Assembly: GCA_018303425.1 (NCBI GenBank)
Contig: JAGVYF010000019.1
Coordinates: forward strand, 1-56,672
Direction: 5' to 3'
From: Candidatus Woesearchaeota archaeon
GTDB lineage: Archaea > Nanobdellota > Nanobdellia > Woesearchaeales > JAGVYF01
DNA length: 56,672 bases
The translations under genes and the position numbers were made by a program. The stretch's first letter is position 1. The number at the start of each line of letters is the position of its first letter. The notes under the pieces were generated by a model. The model searched no databases, had not been told where the DNA came from, and was given only the letters and a program-made list of their open reading frames with translations. Below are positions 27,972 to 36,159 of this stretch, one piece after another.

Positions 27972-29690
27972 ATGGTTAAAAGGCTTCATAAAATATCAAA
28001 TAAAGAAGTTGCGCAAATCTTTTATGATATAGCGGACATTCTTGAAATTCAGGATGTGCAGTTTAAGCCAAGGGCATATGAAAAGGCTGCGCAGGAGATT
28101 GAATTATTGCCTGAACTGCTTTCTAAATACTACGAAGAAAATGTGATTGATAACATTCCCGGAATTGGGAAAAGCATAACTGAAAAAATTCGCGAGATTC
28201 TTGAGACTGGAAAATTAAGATATTTTGAAAAGTTAAAAAAGAAGCTGCCGGAAGGGATTTTTAAATTAATGCAGGTTTCGGGCATAGGGCCAAAGAGAAT
28301 AAAAAAATTACACATTGAATTAAAAATTAGATCCTTATCTGATTTAAATAAAGCAATCAAACAGCACAAGATACAGGAACTTGAAGGGTTTGGGAAAAAA
28401 TCTGAAGAAGATCTTGAAGAAGGTCTGAAACTTGTCAAGCAAAGAGAGACAAGGTTGTTGCTAGGTGACGTTTATCCTTCAGCAATGGAATTAGTAAAAA
28501 AATTAAAAACTGTTGCCAAAGATGTTACTCTTGCAGGTTCTGTTTTAAGGATGAAAGAAACAGTGCACGATGTTGATATTCTTGCAACTTCAGATATGCC
28601 TGGAAAAATTATTCAGTATTTTACAGAGCTGTCTCAGATAAAAAGGGTTCTGGCTAAAGGCTCAACAAAAGCTTCTATCATGACAAAGGATAACGTGCAG
28701 ATAGATTTGAGAGTTGTAAAACCTGGACTATATGGTTCAGCATTTCAATATTTTGCAGGTTCAAAAGAGCATAATATTGCATTAAGAAAGATTGCTATAA
28801 ATAAAGGTTATAAATTAAATGAGTATGGTTTATTTTTAAGAAAAACCGGCAGGGTTATTGAATCAAAAGATGAAAAAAAGATATATCAAAAATTAGGGTT
28901 GCAATGGGTTCCTCCTGAAATAAGGGAGTATAATGGAGAGATTGAAGCAGCGCAGAAAAATAGGATACCCCAGTTAATAGAATTTAACGATATGCAGGGA
29001 GATCTGCATACGCATACTAATTATAGTCATGGTGATAATAGTTTGACAGAGATGGTCGAAGCAGCGAAAAAGCTAGGTTATAGTTATATTGGGATTACAG
29101 ATCATTCTAAAACTTTAAGGATTGCTAAAGGTATGCCAGTAAATAAATTATTGGGACAGATTAAAGAGATTGACCAGTTAAATGGGTCAGTTAATGGAAT
29201 CAAGGTGCTGAAAAGTGCTGAAGTTGATATTCTTGTAGATGGTTCTTTGGATTATTCTGATGATGTGCTTAAACAGCTAGACTATGTTTTGGCTTCAATC
29301 CATTCTGGATTTAATAAAGATAATACAAAACGAGTTTTAAAGGCAATGGACAATGATTATGTAAAAATTATAGGTCATCCTACTGGAAGATTAATCAATG
29401 CGCGGGACTCTTTTTCATTGAACTTTACAAAGATTTTTGCAAAAGCAAGAGAGCGCGATATTGCTTTGGAGATTAATTCTCAACCTTTAAGGTTAGACTT
29501 AAAAGACTCATTTATCCGCGAGGCCGTTGAGCAAAAAGTAAAGCTTGCAATAAACACAGATGCCCATAGCACATATCAGCTTAATAATATGATTTATGGC
29601 ATTGGCCAGGCAAGAAGGGGCTGGGCAAAGAAATGTGATGTTATTAATACAATGAGCTATTCTGAGCTTATTAAATTCTTTAAAAAGTAA
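27972..29690 (+). CDS. polX: Family X DNA polymerase with PHP exonuclease domain (PolX)
   Basis: 572 residues, the usual PolX length. Helix-hairpin-helix motifs (IPGIGKSITEKI, VSGIGPKRIKKL, LEGFGKKSEEDL) occupy the first 150 residues. The nucleotidyltransferase core has LAGSVLRMKETVHDVDIL with the DxD metal pair. The C-terminal PHP domain is intact: GDLHTHTNYSHG, ITDHSKT, ILVDGSLDY and INTDAHS. PolX fills short gaps in base-excision repair and the PHP part is a 3'-5' exonuclease or AP-processing site. It is divergent from endoQ, a sensible repair pairing. Confidence 0.95.
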   Translation: MVKRLHKISNKEVAQIFYDIADILEIQDVQFKPRAYEKAAQEIELLPELLSKYYEENVIDNIPGIGKSITEKIREILETGKLRYFEKLKKKLPEGIFKLMQVSGIGPKRIKKLHIELKIRSLSDLNKAIKQHKIQELEGFGKKSEEDLEEGLKLVKQRETRLLLGDVYPSAMELVKKLKTVAKDVTLAGSVLRMKETVHDVDILATSDMPGKIIQYFTELSQIKRVLAKGSTKASIMTKDNVQIDLRVVKPGLYGSAFQYFAGSKEHNIALRKIAINKGYKLNEYGLFLRKTGRVIESKDEKKIYQKLGLQWVPPEIREYNGEIEAAQKNRIPQLIEFNDMQGDLHTHTNYSHGDNSLTEMVEAAKKLGYSYIGITDHSKTLRIAKGMPVNKLLGQIKEIDQLNGSVNGIKVLKSAEVDILVDGSLDYSDDVLKQLDYVLASIHSGFNKDNTKRVLKAMDNDYVKIIGHPTGRLINARDSFSLNFTKIFAKARERDIALEINSQPLRLDLKDSFIREAVEQKVKLAINTDAHSTYQLNNMIYGIGQARRGWAKKCDVINTMSYSELIKFFKK

Positions 29691-29693
29691 AAC

Positions 29694-29701
29694 TTTATAT
29701 A
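29694..29701 (+). promoter_or_regulatory. TATA box of the MinD-like gene
   Basis: TTTATATA 27 nt before ATG 29725, immediately after the polX stop. It makes the MinD-like gene separately promoted and leaderless. Confidence 0.55.
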
Positions 29702-29724
29702 TCATAAATATATTTAATATTGTT

Positions 29725-30540
29725 ATGGGCAATGGTAAAACTATAAGTATCATATCAATTAAAGGGGGTGTTGGAAAAACTACTACGACTGTGAATCTTG
29801 GAGCTATTCTTGCTAAAGATTTTAATCAGAAAGTATTATTAGTGGATGGCAACCTATCTTCACCAAACTTGGGCGATCATATAGGCATAATTAATCCTGA
29901 TTTTACATTGAAAGATGTTTTGATGGACAAGATTGGCGCTAGCGGCGCCATATATAAACACGAATTGGGTTTTGATGTTATACCCTCAACTTTTACACCG
30001 AATGCAGATAGGTTTAGCGTGTTTAAACTCAAAGAGAAACTTCTTAAGATTAAGCGTAATTATGATTTTGTATTAATTGATTCTTCTCCGAATTTAAATA
30101 ACGAAATGCTTTTGGCAATGGTTGCAGCTAATGAATTAATAGTTGTTACAACTCCGGACACACCTACATTAAGGTGTACGATTGAAGCTGTTGAAGTTGC
30201 AAAACAACAAAAAACACCCATATCTGGCTTAATTATCAATAAACAACGTGGAAAACGGTTTGAAGTTACAAAAAAAGATCTTGAATCTCAGACAAAGGTT
30301 CCTGTTTTGGCTGTGCTTCCTGATGATATAAAAATTCTTGAATCTTTGTCCAAGACGACACCATTACCGTACTATAGTCCTAAAACCAAAGTTACTAAAA
30401 TGTATCATAACATTGCAAAACATATAATGGGAGAAACTGAAAATTCTGTTGTTATAAAGCAACCATTTAAAAGCCGGGTAAAAAACTTTTTAAACAGATA
30501 TATTACGATAGAAAGCGGTAATCAGCCAATCAAGGAGTAA
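29725..30540 (+). CDS. MinD/ParA-family ATPase
   Basis: 271 residues. Deviant Walker A KGGVGKTTT (about residues 12-20) with the signature first Lys, Walker A' LLVDGNLSSPN, and Walker B FVLIDSSPNLN. The ~40-residue C-terminal tail is basic and ends in an amphipathic stretch (KSRVKNFLNRYI) that could bind membrane, as in MinD. Archaeal MinD-like proteins position surface structures or act in segregation; which applies here is unknown. It is followed after 4 nt by a small helical protein, a likely partner. Confidence 0.88.
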   Translation: MGNGKTISIISIKGGVGKTTTTVNLGAILAKDFNQKVLLVDGNLSSPNLGDHIGIINPDFTLKDVLMDKIGASGAIYKHELGFDVIPSTFTPNADRFSVFKLKEKLLKIKRNYDFVLIDSSPNLNNEMLLAMVAANELIVVTTPDTPTLRCTIEAVEVAKQQKTPISGLIINKQRGKRFEVTKKDLESQTKVPVLAVLPDDIKILESLSKTTPLPYYSPKTKVTKMYHNIAKHIMGETENSVVIKQPFKSRVKNFLNRYITIESGNQPIKE

Positions 30541-30544
30541 TTTA

Positions 30545-30943
30545 ATGACATTATTTAAAAAAAAGGTTCCAATTGGCCAGTTAAAGATACGAGAACTTTA
30601 TAAAACTCCAAGGGAACAAATATTTTCTTTACAAAAACGGTTTGATTCTTTGCAGGATATAGATATTAATTTAACAACTCATTTAGGAGAGCTTGATCTA
30701 AATGCTTGGAGTGAAATAAAAGAAATAGAATCTATTCTAGGGAACCTTAAAAAAAGCATGGACCAAATAAATCAAGATATTTCTTTTATAGGAAATAATC
30801 AGGAATTTTTTATTTCAGAATTAAACTTGACTGCTAAAAATGAAGATTTGCTCCGTTTTTCAGATGATTTGGAACGAATAAAACCATTTAATTTTATTAC
30901 CATTAAACAATTTCAAAAACTTTTAAAGGACATGATTAACTAA
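30545..30943 (+). CDS. Small coiled-coil protein paired with MinD-like ATPase
   Basis: 132 residues, mostly helical with heptad-like spacing (residues about 22-110), no Cys, no membrane segment. No family recognised. It begins 4 nt after the ATPase gene, with AAGGAG overlapping that stop as ribosome-binding site, so the two are translated together. Its 3' end overlaps srp54 by 8 nt, convergently. A regulator or adaptor of the ATPase is the simplest guess. Confidence 0.65.
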   Translation: MTLFKKKVPIGQLKIRELYKTPREQIFSLQKRFDSLQDIDINLTTHLGELDLNAWSEIKEIESILGNLKKSMDQINQDISFIGNNQEFFISELNLTAKNEDLLRFSDDLERIKPFNFITIKQFQKLLKDMIN

Positions 30944-32297
30944 ATTCCTGCGCTTTTCCGCCCATTCTTTGCATAAGTTTTTTAATCCCTTTTTCAGATC
31001 CTGCGCTGCTTCCAAACATTTTCATCATTTTTTTGGTTTGCTTGTGTTGTTTTAATAATTCACGCACATCACTGGTTTCAGTGCCGGACCCATTTGCAAT
31101 TCTTTCAATCCTGGTTGAAGTTATTTTTTCAGGGTCTTCAAGTTCATCTTTAGTGCAGGAGTCCAGGATAAATTTCCATTTTTTCAGTTTGCTTTCTTGA
31201 ATTTTTAATGCATCTTTTGGGAGTTTTATTTGCCCCATGCCCGGAATCATTTCCATTAATTTCCCTATGCTGCCCATTTTATTCATAGCTTCCATTTGTT
31301 GGTAAAGGTCAAGAAGATTAAAATCCCCCTTCATTAATTTTTTACCTAAATCTTCTGCATCTTCTTCATTGATTGCATCTTTAGCTTTTTCTAGCAAGGT
31401 TTGAATGTCTCCCATACCGAGTAATCTGCCTACAAAACGTTTAGGTTCAAAAAGTTCAAAATCATCTATCTTTTCACCAGTGCCGAGAAATTTTACCGGC
31501 GCAGATGTAATTGCGCATGCGCTTAATGCCCCGCCTCCTTTCGCAGTGCCATCAAGTTTTGTTATTATTACTCCTGTGACATTACAAGTGTTATGGAAAG
31601 TTTCGGCTTGTTTTTGCGCGCTTTGTCCGACATCGGCTGCCATCACCAATAAACGTTCATCAGCTTTTATGCAATAATTAATTTTTTTAAGTTCTTCTAC
31701 AAGTTCATCATTAAGCGCATCTCTGCCGGCTGTATCAATTATTAATAAATTATATTTTAAAAGTTCATGTTCAAATTTTTTATAAATTTCAACTGGGTCT
31801 TTTATTGCTGAATCTCCGAATACTGGAATATTCAAATTTTGACCAAGGGTTTGTAATTGTTTAAGCGCTGCAGGTCTCCATGTATCTGTGCTCATTAATG
31901 CAATTTTATATCCGCGTTTTTGATAGAATTTCGCAAGTTTTCCTGCAGTCGTAGTTTTACCGTTACCGAATAAACCAATTAACATGATTTTGAAGGGTTG
32001 TTTTTTTTCAATTTCTAGTTCTTTAGGTTCTTTACCTAAAAAATTAGTTAATTCTTCATATAATATATTAATTAGAAATTCTTTTTTCGATAATCCTTTT
32101 GGTGCATCATCCTTCAATGCCCTTTCTTTGATTTTATTTGTCAGTTCAAATACAAATTTAACATTAACATCACTTTTAAGCAAGGCTTTTTGTAAATCCT
32201 TGATTAATTCATTCACTAATTTTTCATCTACAAAAATAGATTTTGCAATCTTATTTAATGTATTCTTGAGGGATTCGCTTAAATTTTCAAGTATCAT
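30936..32297 (-). CDS. srp54: Signal recognition particle protein SRP54
   Basis: 453 residues, full length. N-domain helices, then the G domain: GLFGNGKTTTAGKLA (G1), DTWRPAALKQL, DTAGRD (G3), TKLDGTAKGGG (G4) and GTGEKIDDFE (G5). The M domain follows with methionine-rich helices (MEAMNKMGSIGKLMEMIPGMG) and the RNA-binding helix-turn-helix (RIERIANGSGTETSDVRELL). It binds signal peptides and 7S RNA. The promoter CTTTATAAAG (32320-32329) is 28 nt from the ATG. Confidence 0.97.
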   Translation of the reverse strand: MILENLSESLKNTLNKIAKSIFVDEKLVNELIKDLQKALLKSDVNVKFVFELTNKIKERALKDDAPKGLSKKEFLINILYEELTNFLGKEPKELEIEKKQPFKIMLIGLFGNGKTTTAGKLAKFYQKRGYKIALMSTDTWRPAALKQLQTLGQNLNIPVFGDSAIKDPVEIYKKFEHELLKYNLLIIDTAGRDALNDELVEELKKINYCIKADERLLVMAADVGQSAQKQAETFHNTCNVTGVIITKLDGTAKGGGALSACAITSAPVKFLGTGEKIDDFELFEPKRFVGRLLGMGDIQTLLEKAKDAINEEDAEDLGKKLMKGDFNLLDLYQQMEAMNKMGSIGKLMEMIPGMGQIKLPKDALKIQESKLKKWKFILDSCTKDELEDPEKITSTRIERIANGSGTETSDVRELLKQHKQTKKMMKMFGSSAGSEKGIKKLMQRMGGKAQEFS

Positions 32298-32319
32298 TAT
32301 GATAGAGGACCGAAGTGAC

Positions 32320-32329
32320 CTTTATAAAG
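32320..32329 (-). promoter_or_regulatory. srp54 TATA box
   Basis: CTTTATAAAG, 28 nt from ATG 32297 on the minus strand; leaderless initiation expected. The rest of the 96-nt gap to 32393 is A/T-rich and holds nothing else that I recognise. Confidence 0.6.
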
Positions 32330-32393
32330 CTAACGCCTAATTTTATCACTTAGATAAGTAAATAAAAAAAAATAAATAAAAATAGACAAAATT

Positions 32394-32615
32394 CTAGATC
32401 TCGATATCTAGATCACTTTCCAATGTGTCAAGTTCACTTGTATCCAGTTCCTGATTTAATTGATCAACTTCTTTAATTTCTGAATCAATTGCAGGAGTAG
32501 TAGCTTGAGCACTTTGTTGAACTTCGTTATTGTCTTGAATAGGCGCGCTTTTTGAGCATCCTATAATTGTAACTAACAATACAATTCCGATTAATAAGAT
32601 TGCAGATTTTTTCAT
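32394..32615 (-). CDS. Small lipoprotein
   Basis: 73 residues. A signal peptide with positive start (MKKSAILLIGIVLLVTIIGC) ends in a lipobox-like IIGC, so the Cys at residue 20 is probably the lipid-modified N-terminus. The mature part is short, acidic and disordered (Gln, Ser, Glu, Asp). Its ATG overlaps the stop of the preceding gene by 4 nt (ATGA). Function unknown; it may anchor or assist the larger exported protein upstream. Confidence 0.75.
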   Translation of the reverse strand: MKKSAILLIGIVLLVTIIGCSKSAPIQDNNEVQQSAQATTPAIDSEIKEVDQLNQELDTSELDTLESDLDIEI

Positions 32616-33988
32616 TGTGCATCACCTACTTCAGTTGAATCTTCATTTTCATTATCAATCTGATCTTCAATCTCATCTAAATCTGAATCTTCAAGTTCTT
32701 CGGTTCCGTCATTGTCAGCAATAGATTTTACAATCTGTTGTAAAACACTTTGTGCTTCCTTCAATGCTTCTTTAGCTTTTGTAATATACTCATGAGCTGT
32801 TTCAACATTCCTTGCATCGTATTCTGTTTTTGCAAGTTCAAAGTTTGCTTGAGCATTTTCAAGGAAGCTATTAAACTCAACAATTAATGGTTCGGTAGCG
32901 CCAGTATCTTTACTAGCTTCAGCCATCCTTTCAATAATCCTGTTTAACTTAACTTTTAAATGTTGTGAACTAATTACAATTCCACCTATTCTTGAATTAA
33001 CAAGTTTACCTGCAGCCCTTTTTACTGCTTGATTTGCTTCTTGAGTAACTTTTCTTAATTCTTTGAACGCTGTATTAATATCAGCTTTAGGTGTAGTCTC
33101 ATCAAAGTTTTCAACTTTTAACATTATTGCATTAACTTTTGCAATCTCTTTTTCCAAGAACGCTTTAGAGTTAGCAACTTCATCTTCAGTTAAGTATTCA
33201 GCAGAATCAACTCTTTCTAATAACTGATTTAAAGTTTCAAGAACTCTTTCGCTTGCGTGTTGTAAAACTTTTTTAGCATCAGCTTTAATTTCAGGACAAT
33301 TATCGTCTTCACAAGCTATTTCTTTCTTTCTTTCTTCAAATTTATCCATTGCTTTCTGATAATTATTTTTTGCAACTTCATACCTTTCTTTAGCTTTTTC
33401 AAGTTTATCTCTTGCATTAGTTAATTTTTCTTTTGTTAAAGCCCTTGCTTTGAACTCTCTTTCTTTTTTGTATTTTTCAAAGTTTTCATCCTGCTCAAGT
33501 TCTTGAACTTTTCTTAAAGCTTCAGATTTATGTTCAACAATGTTTTGGATTCTTTCAAGATCTTTCTGTTGTAGATTTGCTACAAGTTTTAACCTTTTTT
33601 GTGCCTTTACTTCACAGCCTTCAAGACCTTGTTCTTTGCACTTTTTCACTGCCTGCATTAACCTTGATTCCTGAAATTCTCTAAACTCTTCTTTTGCCAG
33701 AGTTTTAATTCTTTCAGCTTGTTCTGCGGTTGCAAGTTTTTTGATTTCTCTGAATACGTTTTCTTTAGTTTTTGCAGCTTCACCAACTACTTTTCTTGCT
33801 TTCTGAGTTAATTCTCTTTTAACTGAATCTGAATTATCTGTCTTTTCAGTTTCAGTATTTGTTGTTTCAACATTTGCAGATTCTGTGTTATCTAAATTGG
33901 TACTGTCAGTATCTTCTTCGGCAAATGCCAAAGGAACAATACTAAAAACCAGTAAACACATAATCATCAATGCGTATGTTTTTTTCAT
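32612..33988 (-). CDS. Exported helical repeat protein
   Basis: 458 residues with a signal peptide (MKKTYALMIMCLLVFSIVPLAFA). The mature protein is almost all charged helix, rich in Lys, Glu and Ala, with one Cys pair (CKEQGLEGC, about residues 117-125) and another (CEDDNCPE). The last 40 residues are acidic. Possibly related to the DUF5667-type archaeal exported helical proteins, but I cannot confirm this. A poly-Pu ribosome-binding site (GGGAGGGA near 34007-34014) precedes the ATG. Cotranscribed with the lipoprotein. Confidence 0.7.
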   Translation of the reverse strand: MKKTYALMIMCLLVFSIVPLAFAEEDTDSTNLDNTESANVETTNTETEKTDNSDSVKRELTQKARKVVGEAAKTKENVFREIKKLATAEQAERIKTLAKEEFREFQESRLMQAVKKCKEQGLEGCEVKAQKRLKLVANLQQKDLERIQNIVEHKSEALRKVQELEQDENFEKYKKEREFKARALTKEKLTNARDKLEKAKERYEVAKNNYQKAMDKFEERKKEIACEDDNCPEIKADAKKVLQHASERVLETLNQLLERVDSAEYLTEDEVANSKAFLEKEIAKVNAIMLKVENFDETTPKADINTAFKELRKVTQEANQAVKRAAGKLVNSRIGGIVISSQHLKVKLNRIIERMAEASKDTGATEPLIVEFNSFLENAQANFELAKTEYDARNVETAHEYITKAKEALKEAQSVLQQIVKSIADNDGTEELEDSDLDEIEDQIDNENEDSTEVGDAQ

Positions 33989-34218
33989 GATAAATCCCTC
34001 CCTTATTTTATTTTATTATATTTTATAAAAACATAATTCGCCAAATCTTTTTTTTGGGTTAGTATTATTCTGATGATTTTTGTTTATAAACTTACTTTTT
34101 TTTTAAATCATTTTTAATCAATTATCAAAGCTTTAACACTTTACAAAACTTTACAAAGCCTCGTTTAAACAAATAAAGCTCTTTTTAACCCCATTTTGGC
34201 TATTGCTCGTAGAAAACT

Positions 34219-34225
34219 ATTTAAA
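34219..34225 (+). promoter_or_regulatory. TATA box of the membrane-tethered regulator
   Basis: ATTTAAA centred 26 nt before ATG 34248. It decides the start: the TTG at 34203 lies upstream of this box and cannot be used by a transcript starting here. The divergent 33989-34247 region otherwise holds A/T-rich sequence with the ribosome-binding site of the minus gene. Confidence 0.55.
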
Positions 34226-34247
34226 CCACATTTCGTTTAAAGTATAC

Positions 34248-34934
34248 ATGAAACGTTTATTATTTTTTGTTTTGATATTTATTTTATCAATTTCATTGGT
34301 TGAAGCGGCTACTGTTCAAGGTACTATTTACGATTTATCGTTAAATAAAGCTAATAATGTAATTGTGACGGTTGATTCTAAACCTATACAAAAAATCATT
34401 TCACCTTACGGATTTTATACTTTTGATCTACCCTTGGGCGAATACAACCTTCGCGCAGAATATTATGAAGACCAAGTCTTAATTTCTATGGCAGAAGAAT
34501 TTGTATTAATTGAACAGCAAGGAACATTTAGAGTTGACCTTGTATTATTTTCAAACCTTGAAGATGATACAGAAGTAATTGAATTACCTGAAACAACTTT
34601 GGAAAGAGAATCTTATTGGTTTTATTATGTACTGGCACTATTCATTATTGGTATTTTCTTTTTGAGGTATCGTTTAATTCAAGTTAACAATAATAAATCA
34701 ATTAAGAATGAACAACTTAAACAAGAGATTAAAATAGTAAAAGTTGACACTGAACTTAATGACCTTCTAAATCTTATCAAGCAAAACAATGGAAGAATAA
34801 CACAAAAAGAAATAAGAAAACATCATCCATCAATGTCGGAGGCTAAGATGTCATTAATGATAACTGAGCTGGAACATAAAGGTCTAGTAAAGAAAGTTAA
34901 AAAAGGCAGAGGGAATGTTATTTTTAGAAGATAA
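34248..34934 (+). CDS. Membrane-tethered winged-helix protein with extracellular beta domain
   Basis: 228 residues from ATG 34248, where the signal peptide begins (MKRLLFFVLIFILSISLVEA). Residues about 20-110 are a carboxypeptidase-regulatory/PEGA-like beta domain (VQGTIYDLSLNKANNVIVTV, FDLPLGEYNLRA) outside the cell. A transmembrane helix lies at about 125-145, then a cytoplasmic linker and a C-terminal winged helix (GRITQKEIRKHHPSMSEAKMSLMITELEHKGLVKKV). This is the architecture of archaeal one-component sensors: an outside domain coupled directly to DNA binding. The target is unknown; the divergent exported-protein genes are candidates. Confidence 0.78.
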   Translation: MKRLLFFVLIFILSISLVEAATVQGTIYDLSLNKANNVIVTVDSKPIQKIISPYGFYTFDLPLGEYNLRAEYYEDQVLISMAEEFVLIEQQGTFRVDLVLFSNLEDDTEVIELPETTLERESYWFYYVLALFIIGIFFLRYRLIQVNNNKSIKNEQLKQEIKIVKVDTELNDLLNLIKQNNGRITQKEIRKHHPSMSEAKMSLMITELEHKGLVKKVKKGRGNVIFRR

Positions 34935-34964
34935 TTATTCATCATTTTTCAAGAGATAATTAAC

Positions 34965-35185
34965 TCAATTATTGATTGCGTCTATTCCTTTTTCTTTGTG
35001 CATACAATTTGGCAGTCCTGGATTGTCATACAAAATTGCGGGTATTCCCGTTGTGTAAGTATAATCAACTTTATAACCTGCACTTTTTAAATTTTCAGAT
35101 AATTCTAATAATTTTGGATCTTGTCCTTCCAAAGAAGAGTCAAAAAATGTTATTCTGCTATTTTAATTTTGTCATTTAAATTCAT
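34965..35185 (-). pseudogene. Frameshifted small thioredoxin-fold-like gene (second of a pair)
   Basis: ATG 35185 follows the upstream stop with no gap. It reads MNLNDKIKIAE then hits TAA; shifting by one base gives ITFFDSSLEGQD through GYKVDY, GIPAILYDN and a Cys near the end, stopping at 34965. The total length of 221 nt is one short of 74 codons, so a single base is missing near 35152-35157. The restored product (73 aa) aligns with the next entry: I-[ST]-F, GYKV, then IP[AT] followed by L(Y). The IP step is like a thioredoxin cis-proline, but no CxxC is seen. Confidence 0.55.
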
Positions 35186-35427
35186 TCACTCATCATCCTT
35201 TTCAAGCCATTCAATTAACTTTTCAATACTTTTTTCTCCTACAGCTTTACACGTTGCCATATCTGCCTCACATACAATGTTGGAATGCATGCAACAGGAA
35301 TTGTTGAAACCTTGTATCCGATATTAAGAAGCTTTTCAACATATTTCTGATTCTCTTTATCTTCCGGGTGATAGCAGAAACTAATCTTGTAAGTTTCAAT
35401 TTTTTTTTGTAGTGTTAATTTTGGCAT
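35186..35427 (-). pseudogene. Frameshifted small thioredoxin-fold-like gene (first of a pair)
   Basis: ATG 35427 lies 1 nt after the preceding stop (a start at 35436 is also open). It reads MPKLTLQKKIETYKISF to IPTLYV, then drifts into an unlikely tail. With one base restored near 35270-35275 it becomes IPTLYCEADMATCKAVGEKS and ends in an amphipathic helix (IEKLIEWLEKDDE) with a stop at 35186, directly before the next ATG. The restored 80-aa protein has a beta-alpha-beta pattern, an IPTL cis-Pro-like turn and two Cys afterwards, resembling small glutaredoxin-like proteins. Function unknown. Confidence 0.55.
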
Positions 35428-35428
35428 C

Positions 35429-35752
35429 TTAATCATTCATGTAGTCTTTGTATTTCTTAATTAGTTCTTCTCGCACAAATGTATTATGCTTTCCTACAAT
35501 CTTTTCTAGGTCATTTCTCGTATCAAACTGTTCAAATGCTTCTAGGGTAGGTTTACTTATCTTAAGCTCAAATTCTTCTGTTGGTTTAGATGCAATGTAC
35601 ATGCGTAATTGTTCCCTTAAATCTGAAACTGTTTTCGCACTTGCAATTGTGATGTAAGAAGGCACTTCTTCTCTATCATCCTGGTCAAAATGAAATCCAC
35701 TTTGATAATATAATCTAAATTATGAATTTTTTTCTAAGTATAATTTTGTCAT
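35429..35752 (-). pseudogene. Small unknown gene with in-frame TAA at codon 11
   Basis: ATG 35752 (MTKLYLEKNS) is followed by TAA at 35720-35722 and then continues in the same frame with coding-like sequence (FRLYYQSGFHFDQDDREE) to the stop at 35429. An internal GTG at 35665 gives a 78-aa product but would leave the sensible upstream sequence untranslated. Whole length 107 codons. The end is a charged helix (VREELIKKYKDYMND). No family recognised; N-terminal part faintly resembles the next gene upstream (EKDNLGFYVEGY versus EKNS*FRLYYQSGF). Confidence 0.5.
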
Positions 35753-35814
35753 TTTAGATCACCCTTATTTAATATTTTTTCAATGCTAGTTTTCTGTATT
35801 TTTTTCATTTTCAT
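35749..35814 (-). CDS. Possible 21-codon leader or microprotein ORF
   Basis: ATG 35814 is preceded by GGAGG (complement of 35819-35823) and the ORF ends with TGA overlapping the next ATG as ATGA. The peptide begins MKMKKIQKTSIEKIL. It fills the only gap in a compact operon. At this length chance cannot be excluded. Confidence 0.3.
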   Translation of the reverse strand: MKMKKIQKTSIEKILNKGDLK

Positions 35815-35829
35815 CCATCCTCCGACTAT

Positions 35830-36096
35830 TCATTTTAATTTATCAAGGAGTGTCTTTCTGTACTCCTTAATTGCTCGTTCATCTTTGATTGTAATCGTTC
35901 CAGTATAGAAGATTGGTTTAGATAAGATTTTTTCGGGAATACTTTCTATGTACCAAAATAAACCCTCTAAATCAAAACATCTATAATATTGGAACATATT
36001 TGGCCTTCTCAAATTTTTTGAAATTCCTGCAAGAAAGGCAATGGGTTCATATTTATCATAACCTTCTACATAGAATCCTAAATTATCTTTTTCCAT
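35830..36096 (-). CDS. Small unknown protein
   Basis: 88 residues from ATG 36096 (95 if a TTG at 36117 is used). The TATA box ATTTAAAT at 36122-36129 is about 30 nt from ATG 36096 but only 8 nt from the TTG, so 36096 is preferred. Begins MEKDNLGFYVEGYDKYEP; contains an aromatic-rich centre (FQYYRCFDLEGLFWYIE) and a basic helical end. No family recognised. First gene of the compact small-gene operon and the only sizeable one that is intact. Confidence 0.6.
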   Translation of the reverse strand: MEKDNLGFYVEGYDKYEPIAFLAGISKNLRRPNMFQYYRCFDLEGLFWYIESIPEKILSKPIFYTGTITIKDERAIKEYRKTLLDKLK

Positions 36097-36121
36097 CTTA
36101 ATATCTAACTCAAACAATCAC

Positions 36122-36129
36122 ATTTAAAT
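36122..36129. promoter_or_regulatory. Shared palindromic TATA element
   Basis: ATTTAAAT is self-complementary and stands about 30 nt from ATG 36096 (minus) and 34 nt from ATG 36160 (plus). No other TATA-like sequence fits either gene, so one element may serve both. A TrmB-type regulator encoded on one side could control its neighbour here. Confidence 0.45.
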
Positions 36130-36159
36130 ATTATTCCGCACTTTTCACACCACGGAAGT

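Noticed and set aside
34976-35327. Two plus-strand ORFs of 67-68 codons
   Set aside because: They are antisense to the small thioredoxin-like gene pair, which have matching paralogous sequence on the minus strand.
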